From: Callaeas wilsoni | Taxonomy: Eukaryota > Chordata > Aves > Passeriformes > Callaeidae | Reading direction: 5' to 3' | DNA length: 64,000 nucleotides | Assembly (NCBI GenBank): GCA_013398955.1 | Contig: VWPU01005002.1 | Coordinates: 144,301 to 208,300 of the forward strand | Shown here: positions 1 to 11,300 of the stretch, one piece after another | Position numbering within the stretch: position 1 is the stretch's first letter | How the letters are laid out: every line of letters starts with the position of its first letter | Notes under the pieces: generated by a model | What the model saw: only the letters and a program-made list of their open reading frames with translations | Database searches by the model: none | What the model was told of the DNA's origin: nothing | Position numbers and translations under genes: made by a program

Positions 1-263
1 GAGAAAGTAACTATCCATGACCAAAATATTTAAATGCCAGTTCGGACTCTCAGTCAGGTGACTCATTACTGATCACCCCACTTCTTCCAAGGTCTAGGAA
101 CACAAATATGTTCCTCGTGTCCCATGGGTTTTGAGTCACTTCCACAGTCATATGGTAAATAAATGTTCTTAGCTGAGGAGCCAGTCCCAGTTCCTACCAA
201 ACAATGACCCAGACTGCTGTGGCAACACAAGAGAATGAGAGCTCTCTCCTGAGTCCAGAGGAG

Positions 264-706
264 GACCACCAAGATGATTGGAGGGATTGAGCACCTCTCC
301 TATCAGGAAGTGCTGAGAGAATTGGGATTGGTCAGCCTGGAGAAGAGAAGGCTTTGGTGTAACCTAATTGCAGCCTTCCAGTACCTGAAGGGAGCCTACA
401 AGAAAGATAGAGAGAGGGACTTTTCACGAGGGCATGTAGTGACAGGACAAGGAAGAATGGCCTCAAACTGAAAGACAGTAGATTTAGATTGCATACTAGG
501 AAGAAATTCTTTGCTGTGAGGGTGGTGAGGCCCTGGCACAGGCTGCCCAAAGAAGCTGTGGATGCCCCATTCTCTAGAGGTGTTCAAGGCCAGGCTGGAT
601 GGAGCTCTGAGCAACTTCATCTAGAGAAAGATGCCCCTTTCCATGGCACCGAGGTTGGAATTAGATAATACCCTTACAACTCAAATCATTCTATGATTCT
701 GTAATT
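264..706 (+). mobile_element. CR1 LINE 3' fragment, 5'-truncated
   Basis: Non-LTR retrotransposon remnant in sense orientation. Seen directly: the CR1 3' body, including 'cagcctggagaagagaagg', 'ccagtacctgaaggg', 'gtgacaggacaagg', 'aggaagaaattctttgctgt', 'gtgttcaaggccaggctgga' and 'ctctgagcaactt', ending in the family's 3' tail 'cattctatgattctgt' near 687-702. It starts abruptly near 264-272, which fits the 5' truncation usual for CR1. The short open frames inside it (274-471 and the reverse-strand frames) are remnants, not genes. Divergence from the consensus as I remember it looks moderate. The family call is firm; the subfamily is not resolved. Confidence 0.93.
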
Positions 707-3700
707 CTCTTCATGTCCTCACAATCAGTCTGGTGTTTCAAAACTTCACATATAGTCAGTCATGCACAAAACAGGACCTTTACCATTATCAGTGTGTGGC
801 TTCACCTACATGCCACACACCATCAAAATAGAACAGTGAGGCTGAAGCTGTGAACAAGAGCACTGAGAGATGAATCTATTGAGAGAGGTGAAGACAAAAA
901 ATGTCTCCCTGCATTGCTAAGAACCTAATTCTGCCATCTGATCAGTGTTCCTCTCAGTGTCCGCTGAAAACAACCAGGCTTGATTTCAAGAAAATCACCT
1001 AAATGGTCTTTGTATCCCAAAAGAAGAGTTATTATCTCTGCTGGAAGTAGAAATAGGGCTGACTAGCACGCCACTTTTTACCCAGTTCAAGCCTCCAAAG
1101 GAATTTTGCATGGCCGCCTGCATGAGCACCCAGGGGAGTCCTGTGCTTGTCTCATCAGCCATGAAATCCTGAGCTGAACAAAGCAAGGTCAAATATGTTC
1201 TGTACAGATACTGATGTCACCTTTTCACAAGAATCAGTCTTGACACATTTTTTTTTCTGTTGTTCTCCCTTACAATGATGCCGTATTTCAAGTGTTACAA
1301 GGAAGAAGAACAGCCTGAAGGCCAGAAGAGAACTACAATGGAATGGCAGCCTGACACACCGGAGACAGGTGTGCGTATACTGAAATAAGCCCTTCTCCTC
1401 CCGGTCAGCTGGCACTGGGGAGAGCACAGTCCCCAGGAATGATGTCCTGTTTTACATCACATGTAACCTCTGCATCCAAAACTGAGGCCAGAGTGGTTCA
1501 TGAGTTTGTGGGTGTGTTTTGGATCAGTGCCATGCCAAAATCAACAGCAGCACTGCAAGAAGGTGACAGAGAAGGTGGAAATGTAAATCTGCAGTCAAGG
1601 CCAGGACAGACAGGTGAGATTCTAGTTAGTTATTCTACCTTGTGGGTGACTGCATCTGCAAATGAAAGAGATGATGAAAACCTTTTGCAGTTCAGTGAAG
1701 ATACTATTATCAGAGAGGAATAACAGAGAACTAGTCTTAGCCCGCATTTCCCAATGTCATCCTTACAGTTTTCATGCTAGGCAGAGATGTTTCCTTCTTT
1801 TTATTCCCAACACCTTAACACTGGACGGAATGAATTTGCAGATGTGTACAGACTAGTGCCCATATGATTAATCCAGATTTGAACCTGCAATTATCATCAT
1901 TAGGGCTTGTTTTGAGTAGTGTGGATGATTTTCTCACAAAGTGTTCCCTTTGCATATTCCAAGCAATCAAGTGCTATAAAAACAGCTTTCAAAAACTACA
2001 GTAGTTTACACTTTATTCTTCCAATAAATACTCCTGTCAATATTGTAAATACTCCTGTCAATATTGATTAATACTGAATAGTTAATACTACATCATTTTA
2101 AGAGCTATTGTGGAAATTACTGAGCAAAGAGAAAAAAAACCTTCAACTTCTCACTGTTTCTGATTGCAGATGTTATTGGTTCCTACTGTCTCATTGGGGG
2201 ACTTCAAAAACAACTTGTAGTTGCATGTGTATTTTCTTACTCTTCAAAACATTGAGTGAATTATCCACGGTATTAAACTAAAGATATTGTCTCCAGAATA
2301 TTCAGATGGGGTTTCCCACTTGTACAGACATTATTGTGTTAAAACCTTTGTGAATTAATTTCATGGTAAAACATAAAAACAGGAGAAAAAAGGTATGATC
2401 TATTTATCTGTAAGGTAATTGTCTGCAGACGGACAGTTGGTTTGTAGCAGACCATATTTTTCCTTTTAATCCATAGGTCAGACCTCAGGTCCAGTATTCT
2501 GCTCCCTTCTAAAAAACCCACAGATTATCAAGGGTACAGTGAATATCCAAGGGCTCTAAAGAAGTGCATCCAGTGAAATATTGCTGGGTCAGGGAGGGAA
2601 CCAGGAGAGCAGCATAAGTAAGTAAAACCCAGTCTTCCTCCTAAAGCTATATGCAGTTCAGAACAGCATCTTTGCTGTGATTTTCTTCCAGTTCCATGTA
2701 CACTAGAGTGAAAAAGAATTATCCTTTGTGTGGCAAAACCATACAAGAGCAAGTAATCTTATATCTGTTCATGCTCTGTTTTCATATTTCCATGTTTACT
2801 ATGGCAATTCATTGTGTTTTGTAGGTCTACCACCAAATGATTAATTTTTATTGCATTTAAGCTTCATGATAAATATAGCACCTAGCATACCTAATTATTA
2901 CAGCCTACACGGGAAGCTACATTCCAAAATGGTTTAGGGTAGACAACTCTTCCAGTTCCAGGTCCTTCCTCATTAAGCCACAATTAGTATGATAAATGGA
3001 GATGGTTATTTGGTTACAGGCAAAAATGGCACTGCTTGTTCATCAAAAAAAAATGGGGAGAAATAATTAAATATCACAAGAAATGGCCTAATAATTAATA
3101 ATAGTACCTCAGTCACCTGCAAATAAGCAGAATTCCATCCAGGTGTTCATTACAGGCTGCAGTTCAAAGCCAACATGGCCTTAACCTCAAAATAGCTATC
3201 TGCATTAATGTGGTAGGCAGAAGGATGAAATCGTGCTTGTCCTTGACAGGAGTGCTGCAATGTGCTTGAGACAGAGTGCGTACAGTCAAGCTGAAGCTGG
3301 AGTTGGTAATCATTTTGGCTAAAGCAGCTGCAGCCTGAGGAGCCTGTGAGTGCATCCTTTGTGGCTCCCTAATTCATAAGCACCATCTAGGCCAGCATTT
3401 CCCTGTCCACAAAGTGACCTAAAGAGCACTTGAGGATCCAATTTTTAATATACATTGAGTTAAGGAAGACTATTCTGAGGCACCTGGTCAGTACTAGGTT
3501 AAATGAAAAAGGATTCACTTTTCTGTCACTTAGTTACAAATACAGTATTATATAATCTCATTTAATTGCACTCTTCACCTCCTTAACATCCTCAGCCGTC
3601 TATCTCAACCCATCTCTCCTCAGGAAACACCTCCTGCTGACTGAAACTGCCTTCCGATAATTAAGCTCAGTATCCTCTTTTCTCCCAGGGGTCCACAAGA

Positions 3701-3714
3701 CCATGTCCGTGTCA
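707..3714. other. AT-rich non-coding stretch
   Basis: I see no supportable gene here. Open frames are short (under 100 codons) and overlap on both strands. The only structure noted is a perfect 20-bp tandem duplication, listed separately. A segment at about 1220-1315 on the minus strand has an acceptor and a weak donor around an open frame, but not enough to call an exon. Confidence 0.6.
2026..2066. repeat. Two-copy 20-bp tandem duplication
   Basis: AAATACTCCTGTCAATATTG occurs at 2026-2045 and again, identical, at 2047-2066 with one T between (21-bp period). Perfect identity in otherwise unremarkable AT-rich DNA suggests a recent replication-slippage duplication. Confidence 0.95.
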
Positions 3715-3915
3715 TAGAAATCAAATGCAACAGGGCTCAGCAGCACTTCAAGGGGGTCACCTAATTCGCCTTTCGTCCCAAAGGCAGGATCAACTTCTTC
3801 TAAATTGTTCTTGACAGAAGTTCATTTAATCTGCTCTTAAATCCTCCAGCGGCTCCAAAGCCTCCCTCAGCAATTCAGGCTGTGATCAGCTTCCTTTACC
3901 ATTAGAAAACTCCAA
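3715..3915 (-). mobile_element. Old CR1-type LINE 3' relic
   Basis: Read on the plus strand, the segment carries degraded versions of the reverse-complemented CR1 3' end: 'gtcatagaaatc', then 'ggtcacctaattcgcc' (compare the 'gtcatctagtccaac' block), 'aaattgttcttgacagaag', 'aatctgctcttaaatcctcc' and 'agcaattcaggctgtg'. The order matches the family but identity is low, so this is an old copy. The boundaries are approximate. Confidence 0.6.
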
Positions 3916-5787
3916 ATGCTTGAGGTACATTTCCTTTACTGTAATTTAGCCCATCACTTCTTGTACCAGTCTGTCAAAGGTACAACTGCATCAAGTCAGA
4001 GAATTTTACTTGACTTAATTTACTGCCAACAAACACAAATATACAATCAGTGGTTCACAGTGAGGGAAAAAGAAACAAACAGAAATCATTGTGCAAAAAC
4101 CTACTTAAATTCCTGTCCTTCCTCTTCCTGCTTTCATGTACTCTTACTTTTGTCTTTTTTTAATCTCAGTGCATGAAAATTCCTCCAGTGTACATTGTTG
4201 CATGGGAGGCTGAAGCAGTACAACTCATTCTAACCCTCTATGGTTAAGGTTGCCTGCCATGTTCCTTGATGGTTTCCCTTTCCCAGTGTGGGTTGCCCAT
4301 GAACCCCAGTCCCTGAGAGATGTCCCTTCATGGGTCAACCATGGCCACAGTCCCCTTTTGTGTCCTTTCCCCAAACATGTTCAGCATGCAGGTTTGTCGA
4401 CTTGTCCAAGCAAACTGGTGTCCACAGGTAGACACAACGTTCCCTCTGGAGCCGCACTGAGCCGCTTGCAAGTGGCAGCCACGCTCTGCCTGTGAGTCAT
4501 GGGCAGTTCAGGGAGGAGGGGCTGGCAGCAGTGCAGAGGTGTCAGCTTGCTTCAGCTGAGAGCCCTCATCTCTTGGCTCTTAAGACAGCTGGTCGTCAAT
4601 ACCTGCAAGCGCGTCCCTGGGTTTGGCCTTTTTGTCTTTCTTTCCCTCTGTTCCCAGTGCTGCTCCTAGAACAAGGACAGTGTGGTCCTGGTCTCAGGCT
4701 GCACAGGCAGGATGTGACTTTTGCACAGATGTCCCTGGGGGTAGCTACATCCAGCTTGTCTCCATCCCTGATGGAACCCTGATCTGCTCAGAACTGCTCT
4801 TCTTATCAGCCCTGTTACTTTCGAAGTCAAGCTTTCTTCCTTCATATTTCAGTTTCATTCCTCCACTGCTGAAAGGTACTTACATATGCACTTAAGTACT
4901 TTCCTTTGCTTAATCAAAGCCTGTGTACTTGTATGCAAACATACTAATTGCAGGCAAAATTGCTCTTATATAAGCCACTACCTGATGTTTTTCATGGAGT
5001 TGGAAATGCACAACAAAGACCTTTGCACCCATTAAACATTTCAGGAAAAGGTTTTAACTTTAGGTGAGGAAATGTGTCATGGGGAATTTGAGTGCATTAT
5101 CATCAATATCATCAGAAGAGAAGAATAATTTATTCCTGACAGTTGTCTTTTACAGCATGTCATTAGAATGATCCCTTTATAGCACCCATTCATATAAATG
5201 ACGTCTTAAGTCATACCAATCCATCTTCCTCAGCAGATAAAAGACCATCATCTTTCTAATATCTCATTTTTTCATTTGAAAGCCTGAGTCAAAAATCATT
5301 TCACAAGCATTAACAAGTCCAGCCTACCAATTTCCTGGAATCCTCAAGCACTTTCTAGAGCCATCTCTTCTTCCTTCCTTTTTGCCCCCATCCCGATCTT
5401 GTAAAAGAAAAATAAGTACAAGAATGCAAGATACGTCCCGAATGAAGGACTGAGTGAAACAGACCATTTTTACCAACCCAGATTACTGATAAGCATATGA
5501 TTTTGTCATCAAGAAGCCTGTCTGACCAGATGGAATATACACCTCATCTGTTTGGTTTTCAAAGCCACCCCCCACAAAAATAATCTCTGAGTTGGAGAAG
5601 ACTAACAGCACATATGAGGACAGCAGTCTCTCTGAGACGCTTGGAACAGACAACAAACCAGTTGGGATTTGGTGATCAGCCTAGCAGAGGCTCTTTGCTC
5701 TGGTGCTATGTAAAATTCTCATAATAGTTAATATCTGACCTTGAGTTATCCTCAGTCCTGTCTTAGATCACTACAGTTCATTTACTC

Positions 5788-5824
5788 ATATCTCTCACTA
5801 GAGATAAATATCTCTCAGTAGAGA
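5788..5824. repeat. Tandem pair of 17-bp palindrome-like units
   Basis: ATATCTCTCACTAGAGA (5788-5804) is followed at a 20-bp period by ATATCTCTCAGTAGAGA (5808-5824), one mismatch apart. Each unit is itself an imperfect palindrome (TCTC...GAGA). No function is inferred. Confidence 0.85.
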
Positions 5825-6332
5825 GACAAACACCTACACCCCACATGGTGCTTTCCTCACTTAAAGCAGTCAGGGAAACTGAGGTAACTTCCACACATAT
5901 TTACATCTTCATAACCTGGAACCATCATCCTGCAGCTGACCAGCTTGTTCTAAGCTAAACTCATTTTACATTTATGTGGTAAATCTCAGTCAACAGATGT
6001 GCTCCCTCTCCTCTGCAAGTAAATATTTTTTCATACTTGAGTTCCTGACATAACTTTTACTGGTTCATCATTTCACACCTGCCTTCTTCAAGGAGTGTAA
6101 CAGTGTGACTTTCCATTCCATACTCTGCATTTAGATGGATAAGGTCCAATCTAACATCCACTGACAATAACGGTGTGGTGTTAAATTAGACTCACAGGAT
6201 GTGTTCCCTTCATACAAAGACTATTTCAAAGGGTAGCTGTATTGAGTCTATGGAAAGACTTCATGTACTGACTCACAAAGTGCTTCTTTACCTATCCTAA
6301 GGCTTAGTTGCCCAGTCTCATGTTAATTGTTT

Positions 6333-6360
6333 GCATTGCTGACACTCGATGTCAGCATGC
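6333..6360. repeat. Inverted repeat, 7 bp perfect plus 4 bp across a bulge
   Basis: GCTGACA at 6338-6344 pairs with TGTCAGC at 6350-6356 around a 5-nt loop. Pairing extends with GCAT (6333-6336) and ATGC (6357-6360) if T6337 is bulged out. It is too short for a microRNA precursor call. Confidence 0.8.
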
Positions 6361-7908
6361 TGTCACTGAAGAAACATGTTATTATCATAGGGCTTTTAGC
6401 ACAAAGATTCTTAATCAATGGAAGTAAAAAAAATGAAAAAACTGCAAGATTACCCATTCAAGATCTTGTAATATAATTAGCACAGCATAAGAGATGAGTC
6501 CTAATGCAGAAATCACCTCCTTGATTGTGGAGGGAAACATTAACACTTTTCTTTTCTGCTGCAATATTAAAGAACTGAAGTTTATTTCTCATGCAGCTGA
6601 AGGTATCTCTTGATAGACAAGTCACACCATCCAGAAAAGAGACAAAGAAGTAAAGCCTGTACACTTCTGTAAAGTCAAACCATCAGATTGGTAGCTTGTT
6701 TGGTGACGGATAATGAAATGCACATTTATTTCTGACTACCTCCTGCTCTAATAGGAAAATGGCAGTGCAAGCCACAATCCTCTCAGTCAGAACATTCAAA
6801 CAATAAAAGGAATATATGCAGAACTCACCTCATGTCTAGTACATGGCATTGAATCAGAACTTTCAGTCATCCCAAAAGCAATCCTCTTCCTGAATTCACA
6901 GGGAAGTCTTCTCCCTGCATTTTGTGCATACAGAAGTCAGATTTACTAGTAGGCCATCATACCTATTTCTGAGGTCCATGGTCTAGTGAGTTCGATTTTA
7001 AGTATTTAATATAGGTAGAATTCTTTGGAGTTATGTGGAATGGAGGAGATTTGCTCCCAGTTTTTAGTGCATGTAATAGTGTTGCATACTTGGAAATGTC
7101 CATTTTTCATGCTGTATACATGTAAGAGAGTGAGGCTGATAAACAGAACCAGGAGGTACAGGATTCTGCATAATCGGAAGTTACCCAACACGTAATAATT
7201 ATGGATTTCTATCAAAATACACAATAAAAGATTGAGAGCTCATCGCAAGCAAAGACATTTTCACTCGTTGCTCACATTCATAGCAAGTAAATCCATCTTT
7301 TTGATCAAATCTTTGTCCAAGTAATGCAGAGAGTACAGTTTGCTGCTAAAGTTGAAGTATGTCTGAAAAGGTAAAAATACAGTTCTTTGAGTACTCAAAG
7401 ACCCTGGGTATTTATATATTTTTACAAGAAGATCCTTCCCGTTACCCTCCCTATTTTAGCCAAATTCCACTTTGAGTAGATACATTTTCCAGTCTGCACA
7501 CTCTCTAGGTTTAATGAGATGCTTTGATTGGGACTCGGCTAGTAACTGAAACACAGGACTGCGGGTGTGGCAGGGACCTTTGCTCCTGCTGTACTCAGTG
7601 ACCTCTACAGAGAGACTCAGCTCACTGCCCCATGGGCTTCTCCTCTGCAGAGGCCTGAATCACTCCTGGCCTACCCATCGACCCTGTTGCCTTTATGCTG
7701 GCCATGCCAACCAGAATTTAAATATTTTCCTTCATAATCTCAAAACTAAATCTCACTATACACAGCAGAGCAAATTCTCTGCCTTCCTTTCTAAAACTCA
7801 GAAAACAATGATGCTGACATTCAATTTCCACACAAACACCCACACATTTCCAAATTTCAGTTTGAAGTGAAATAAAAACAAATTTAAAAGTCTTTCTTTC
7901 AATGTTAC

Positions 7909-8135
7909 AGAACCACAGAATCACAGAATTGCTGAGGTAGGAAGGGACCTCTTGGGGTTATCTTGTCCAGTCTTCTCTGCTCAAGCAGGGCCACTCAGGG
8001 CTGGCTGCCAAGAAACTTGTCCAGATGACTTTAGATTAACTCCAAGGATTAACACAGATGGAGATTCAACAACCTTCCTGAGCAATCTGTGCCAGTTTTT
8101 GGTCATCCTCATGGTGAAAAACTTATTTCCTGTGG
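7909..8135 (-). mobile_element. CR1 LINE 3' fragment
   Basis: Antisense CR1 3' end. On the plus strand it opens with 'agaaccacagaatcacagaa' and continues with 'aggtaggaagggacctcttg', 'ggttatcttgtccagtc', 'agattcaacaaccttcctg', 'agcaatctgtgccag' and 'atggtgaaaaacttatttcc', the standard order for a reversed CR1 tail. The inner boundary is approximate because similarity fades after about 8130. Reverse-strand frames here, such as 7981-8268, are shadows of the element. Confidence 0.92.
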
Positions 8136-8715
8136 TTCCATGTGCTGTCTGAAGTAGGGTACTTTTAATGGGAACTTTTATTGGCAACAAGATTCCTTGA
8201 CCATGTATTGGTGAGCAGAACACTGCCATTTGTGGATGAAGATTAAGAACTACTGATCGGTACTGCACCGCTACTCTTGCCCCTTGTGACTTGAAGAATA
8301 AAGCTGACTGTACTCATCAATATCCTCACACTGTGAAGAAATTATCTCTCTAGATCTTTATAAATCTATTAAGAGAATTGAGCAAACCACAGGAAAGACT
8401 AATGTCTGTAGCATAAAAGCAGAACTGGCTTATGCAACCAGCTTCATGTGTCTTTTAGTACTATTTCTTTTAAGCATAGCAGCCAATAGATTAAGTCTGA
8501 ACTTGAAAGGTCATTTAACAAAAGTAGGAAAGAAATGCTATCTTCTAATCTTCAAATTTTTACATAGAAAAAAACCTTGATTTTTCAAGGTCAAGCAGCT
8601 TTCTCCAGCTTCTTGCCTATGGTAGACGAGCATAGCTATATTCACTTCAGTAACGCTCACCAGATGGTAATAGTGTAAAATAACCTGAGTTTTTAAGCTG
8701 CATCATTTTCAAATC

Positions 8716-8747
8716 ATATGTATATATATATACACACACACATATGT
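8716..8747. repeat. TA/CA compound microsatellite
   Basis: A CATATG-bounded run of TA dinucleotides passes directly into CA dinucleotides and ends in CATATG again. It is short and likely polymorphic. Confidence 0.95.
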
Positions 8748-9179
8748 TTTAATTCTAATACATGCTAAGAAGATAGAAGACTATTAATGAAAAATAAAAA
8801 AATTTTTAAAAAAACCTACAAATATTCGGAGGATTGATAGAGTGCCTTTAATGGCCTTAAAATGCCTGCTAATGTAACTTCGATATTCAAATAGCAATAC
8901 CTGCTCCTGGTGCTTAGCATGTACCACAACAACTATTCTGGTCAGCCCCAGTTATTTACGTTTCGATTGTTTAAAGCCTTTGACTATTTCCAGCCTACGT
9001 TGATTAGCTTGCAGAGAGAGGGACAGCATAGGCAACATGGCTTCCATTTGATGTACCATTTCACAAAACCCTTACAGTAATCAATGAAAAACATGCAAGA
9101 AAAGGAGATGCTGCAATAAATGTTGTAGTACATTGCAAAGAAAATCTTCTAACTTTCTACAGCAGAGATGCTGTATGTC

Positions 9180-9213
9180 ATGCAAATGTACATGCAAAGA
9201 TGCATGTACATTT
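9180..9213. repeat. Perfect 13-bp inverted repeat overlapping an ATGCAAAT octamer
   Basis: AAATGTACATGCA (9184-9196) and TGCATGTACATTT (9201-9213) are exact reverse complements separated by AAGA. The left arm overlaps ATGCAAAT (9180-9187), the canonical octamer bound by POU-domain (Oct) factors. The palindrome is seen directly; any regulatory role is inference. Confidence 0.9.
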
Positions 9214-9604
9214 ATCTCTCCGGTGAAAATGATTTATCTCTAATGAGAGAAGGATACACTTGAAAGCAGGAGTCATATTTCTCAGCCAAAACAACACTAG
9301 GGTACATCTTCAACAGTTTTCATGCTCTTATGTTGTTATTGTTAAGCAACTGCCCATAGCCTTATCACATACACCAAGAAAACAAGATGTTTTGCTAGCA
9401 CATTTCGAATTTGATGGATCATGATTTTTATCTCCCAGCAAGGATTCTATCTTTGCATGTCCTTTTTTATGGCTACTATTTAAGGCACTGAGCCATGGCA
9501 GTATCTCCCATGAACCATTTCTAGAATACAAAAAATAGTTTAAAAATGCAAGAGAGGGTACCAGTCATTTTTGCAGTAACTGGGGAGTGTGGCTGAGGGG
9601 TACA

Positions 9605-9643
9605 TGACCCATGACATCCATGATGACTGACCCATGACATCCA
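9605..9643. repeat. 16-bp direct repeat pair
   Basis: TGACCCATGACATCCA occurs at 9605-9620 and again, identical, at 9628-9643 (23-bp period). No further copies were seen. Confidence 0.95.
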
Positions 9644-10706
9644 CTTACAACACACTTCACTAGTGGTTGACTCTCAGTTTTCTTTTGGCAGTCATGGTAC
9701 TTCAGTGCCACGCTCGAAATTTAGCTGGTTTTGCCAGTGTGTCATCTTCATATACTGTTGTAAATATACAAAGAAGTGTAAAAGACAGCCACCTTTACTT
9801 TCTGATCCCCCCTATTTCCCAGTCCCCCTTCACACATCATATGGAGGAAAGGAATGAACACACAGAGCTCTTGTGACCAGAAGTTATAGGCTTCTTGGGA
9901 GGCTGAATTGGGCCACATTATCCTCCAAACATTCTGTTGACAAGTAGGTACTAACGTTTTACATAGTGCCTGTATACCTAAATCAGCAAGTAACTTCTGC
10001 TAAATCCATACCTACCTAATCCCCTGCTGTTCCCCACAAGAACTTGTCAGACCCTGCTGACTTCTTGCAAAAACCCAAGTGAGGAAAGAGCCAGCAACAT
10101 TTCTGCATTGGTCTCAGCAATTAAGTATTTAAGTGGAATCAAATCAGTTAAGAGATAAACAAAGCCAGAAGTCTTGCAAAGGCAGCAGCTCCTGTGCCCT
10201 GTGTGTCAGTACTATCCAAATTCACAAGTAGAAGACTATTATTCTACCATCCCAGAATATTACCCACATCAAAGAATGGTGCATGATAACAGCATTAGAA
10301 CAGATTAATTCGGTGAGATCAAAGCTTAGCAGTCTGTTCCTAACATTGGATGGTTCATGATGAATGGGCCATGATGACTGAGCAGGCAAAGCATTTAAGA
10401 AGCCACACGAGTGCAGAATTATCCTTCCCTCCTCAACCACTGGGGACTCCATGATTTTCTGAAGTGGGCCTATGGATATATCTTTTATTTTTGTAATGTT
10501 TTTTAAGCTACTTAGATTTTTGGTTTACAGAACATCCTGACAAAGACTTCCAAATTCAGTTTTGAAGTCACTGACAGATCACCCACTAACTGAAGCCAGC
10601 AAGCAAAAATCAAGCAATGCCTGAGCAAGCCACAAGTATTTCTTCTTTAGTCTTTGAAAAGTTTTTCAAAGGACAGGGTCTCTGATTTTCTTCCTCTGCT
10701 TTTCAG

Positions 10707-10968
10707 ACTTGAAAATAGCATTACCAATGAGCTGCTCTCAGAGGATGCAAATTGTGGTATCTGTCAGCCTCACTCACAGGGATTTGGAGGGAAGTGCTGC
10801 CATAATTGCATTCTATCTGGATGTACTATGATGCTCTCTGGTCCTACTATGTCAGGAAGGAGCAAGAGGGAGTTGTTGATGAGGAGGAAGAAGCTGCAAG
10901 CCAAGCATGGTGACAAAGCTGGCAAAGGCAATGGTAAGCAAGAGCCCAGTTTCACCACAATGCGTGAG
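10707..10968 (+). other. Exon-like segment, cysteine-rich then basic frame (unidentified)
   Basis: Not a confident gene. A very good splice acceptor (a pyrimidine-rich run from about 10681 ending in TTTTCAG at 10706) opens a segment with one frame open for 87 codons. Two donors follow in that frame: ATG|GTAAGC at 10933/10934 and GAG|GTAAGA at 10968/10969. The predicted peptide begins ENSITNELLSEDANCGIC, then has a Cys/His-rich patch (CGIC about ten residues before CCHNC, then SGC), then a basic tract (RSKRELLMRRKKLQAKHG). The Cys spacing is loosely reminiscent of a zinc-binding module, but I recognise no family. A CR1 copy starts about 28 bp after the distal donor. It could be a chance pseudo-exon, a lineage-specific exon or a dead exon. 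Confidence 0.28.
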
Positions 10969-10995
10969 GTAAGATCTCAGAACAGGCAAGTACAT

Positions 10996-11300
10996 AATCA
11001 GAGAATCATATAATTCTTTGAGTTGGAATGGATCTTTTAAAAATCATGAAGTTCAGCCCACCTGCAAACTGATCATTAATATTTCCATGGATGGAGAATC
11101 TCTGGGCAATCTGTTTTAGTGTTTTGTCACTCTCATTATAAAAAAACTTCTTCCTTATATCTAATCTAAATTGACCATCCTTCCTTTTAAAACCATTACC
11201 CCTTGTCCTATCAGCACGTGCCCATGTAAAACATTCCTCTCCCTCTTTTTTTCTAAGTTCTCTTTAGGTACTGGAAGGCTGCTATAAGGTCCCCCATGCC
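10996..11300 (-). mobile_element. CR1 LINE 3' fragment
   Basis: Antisense CR1 tail. The plus strand shows 'cagagaatcatataattc', 'gagttggaatggatctttta', 'aatctctgggcaatctg', 'taaaaaaacttcttcctta', 'aaaccattaccccttgtcct' and 'aggctgctataaggtccccc', matching the reversed CR1 3' region in order. The copy is moderately diverged and truncated near 11300. Confidence 0.92.

Larger units (their letters stand above)
3916..7908. other. AT-rich non-coding stretch
   Basis: No supportable gene. It contains a pair of near-identical 17-bp repeats at 5788-5824 and a bulged hairpin at 6333-6360, listed separately. A good acceptor-like pyrimidine tract ends at about 4169, but I find no matching donor downstream. 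Confidence 0.55.
8136..10706. other. Non-coding stretch with short repeats
   Basis: No gene is supportable. It contains a TA/CA microsatellite (8716-8747), a perfect 13-bp hairpin overlapping an octamer motif (9180-9213) and a 16-bp direct repeat (9605-9643), each listed separately. Confidence 0.55.

Noticed and set aside
1220..1315. Minus-strand exon-like segment
   Set aside because: The acceptor is fair but the donor (AAAAG|GTGACA) is weak, and the peptide is dominated by the translation of a poly-T/poly-A run.
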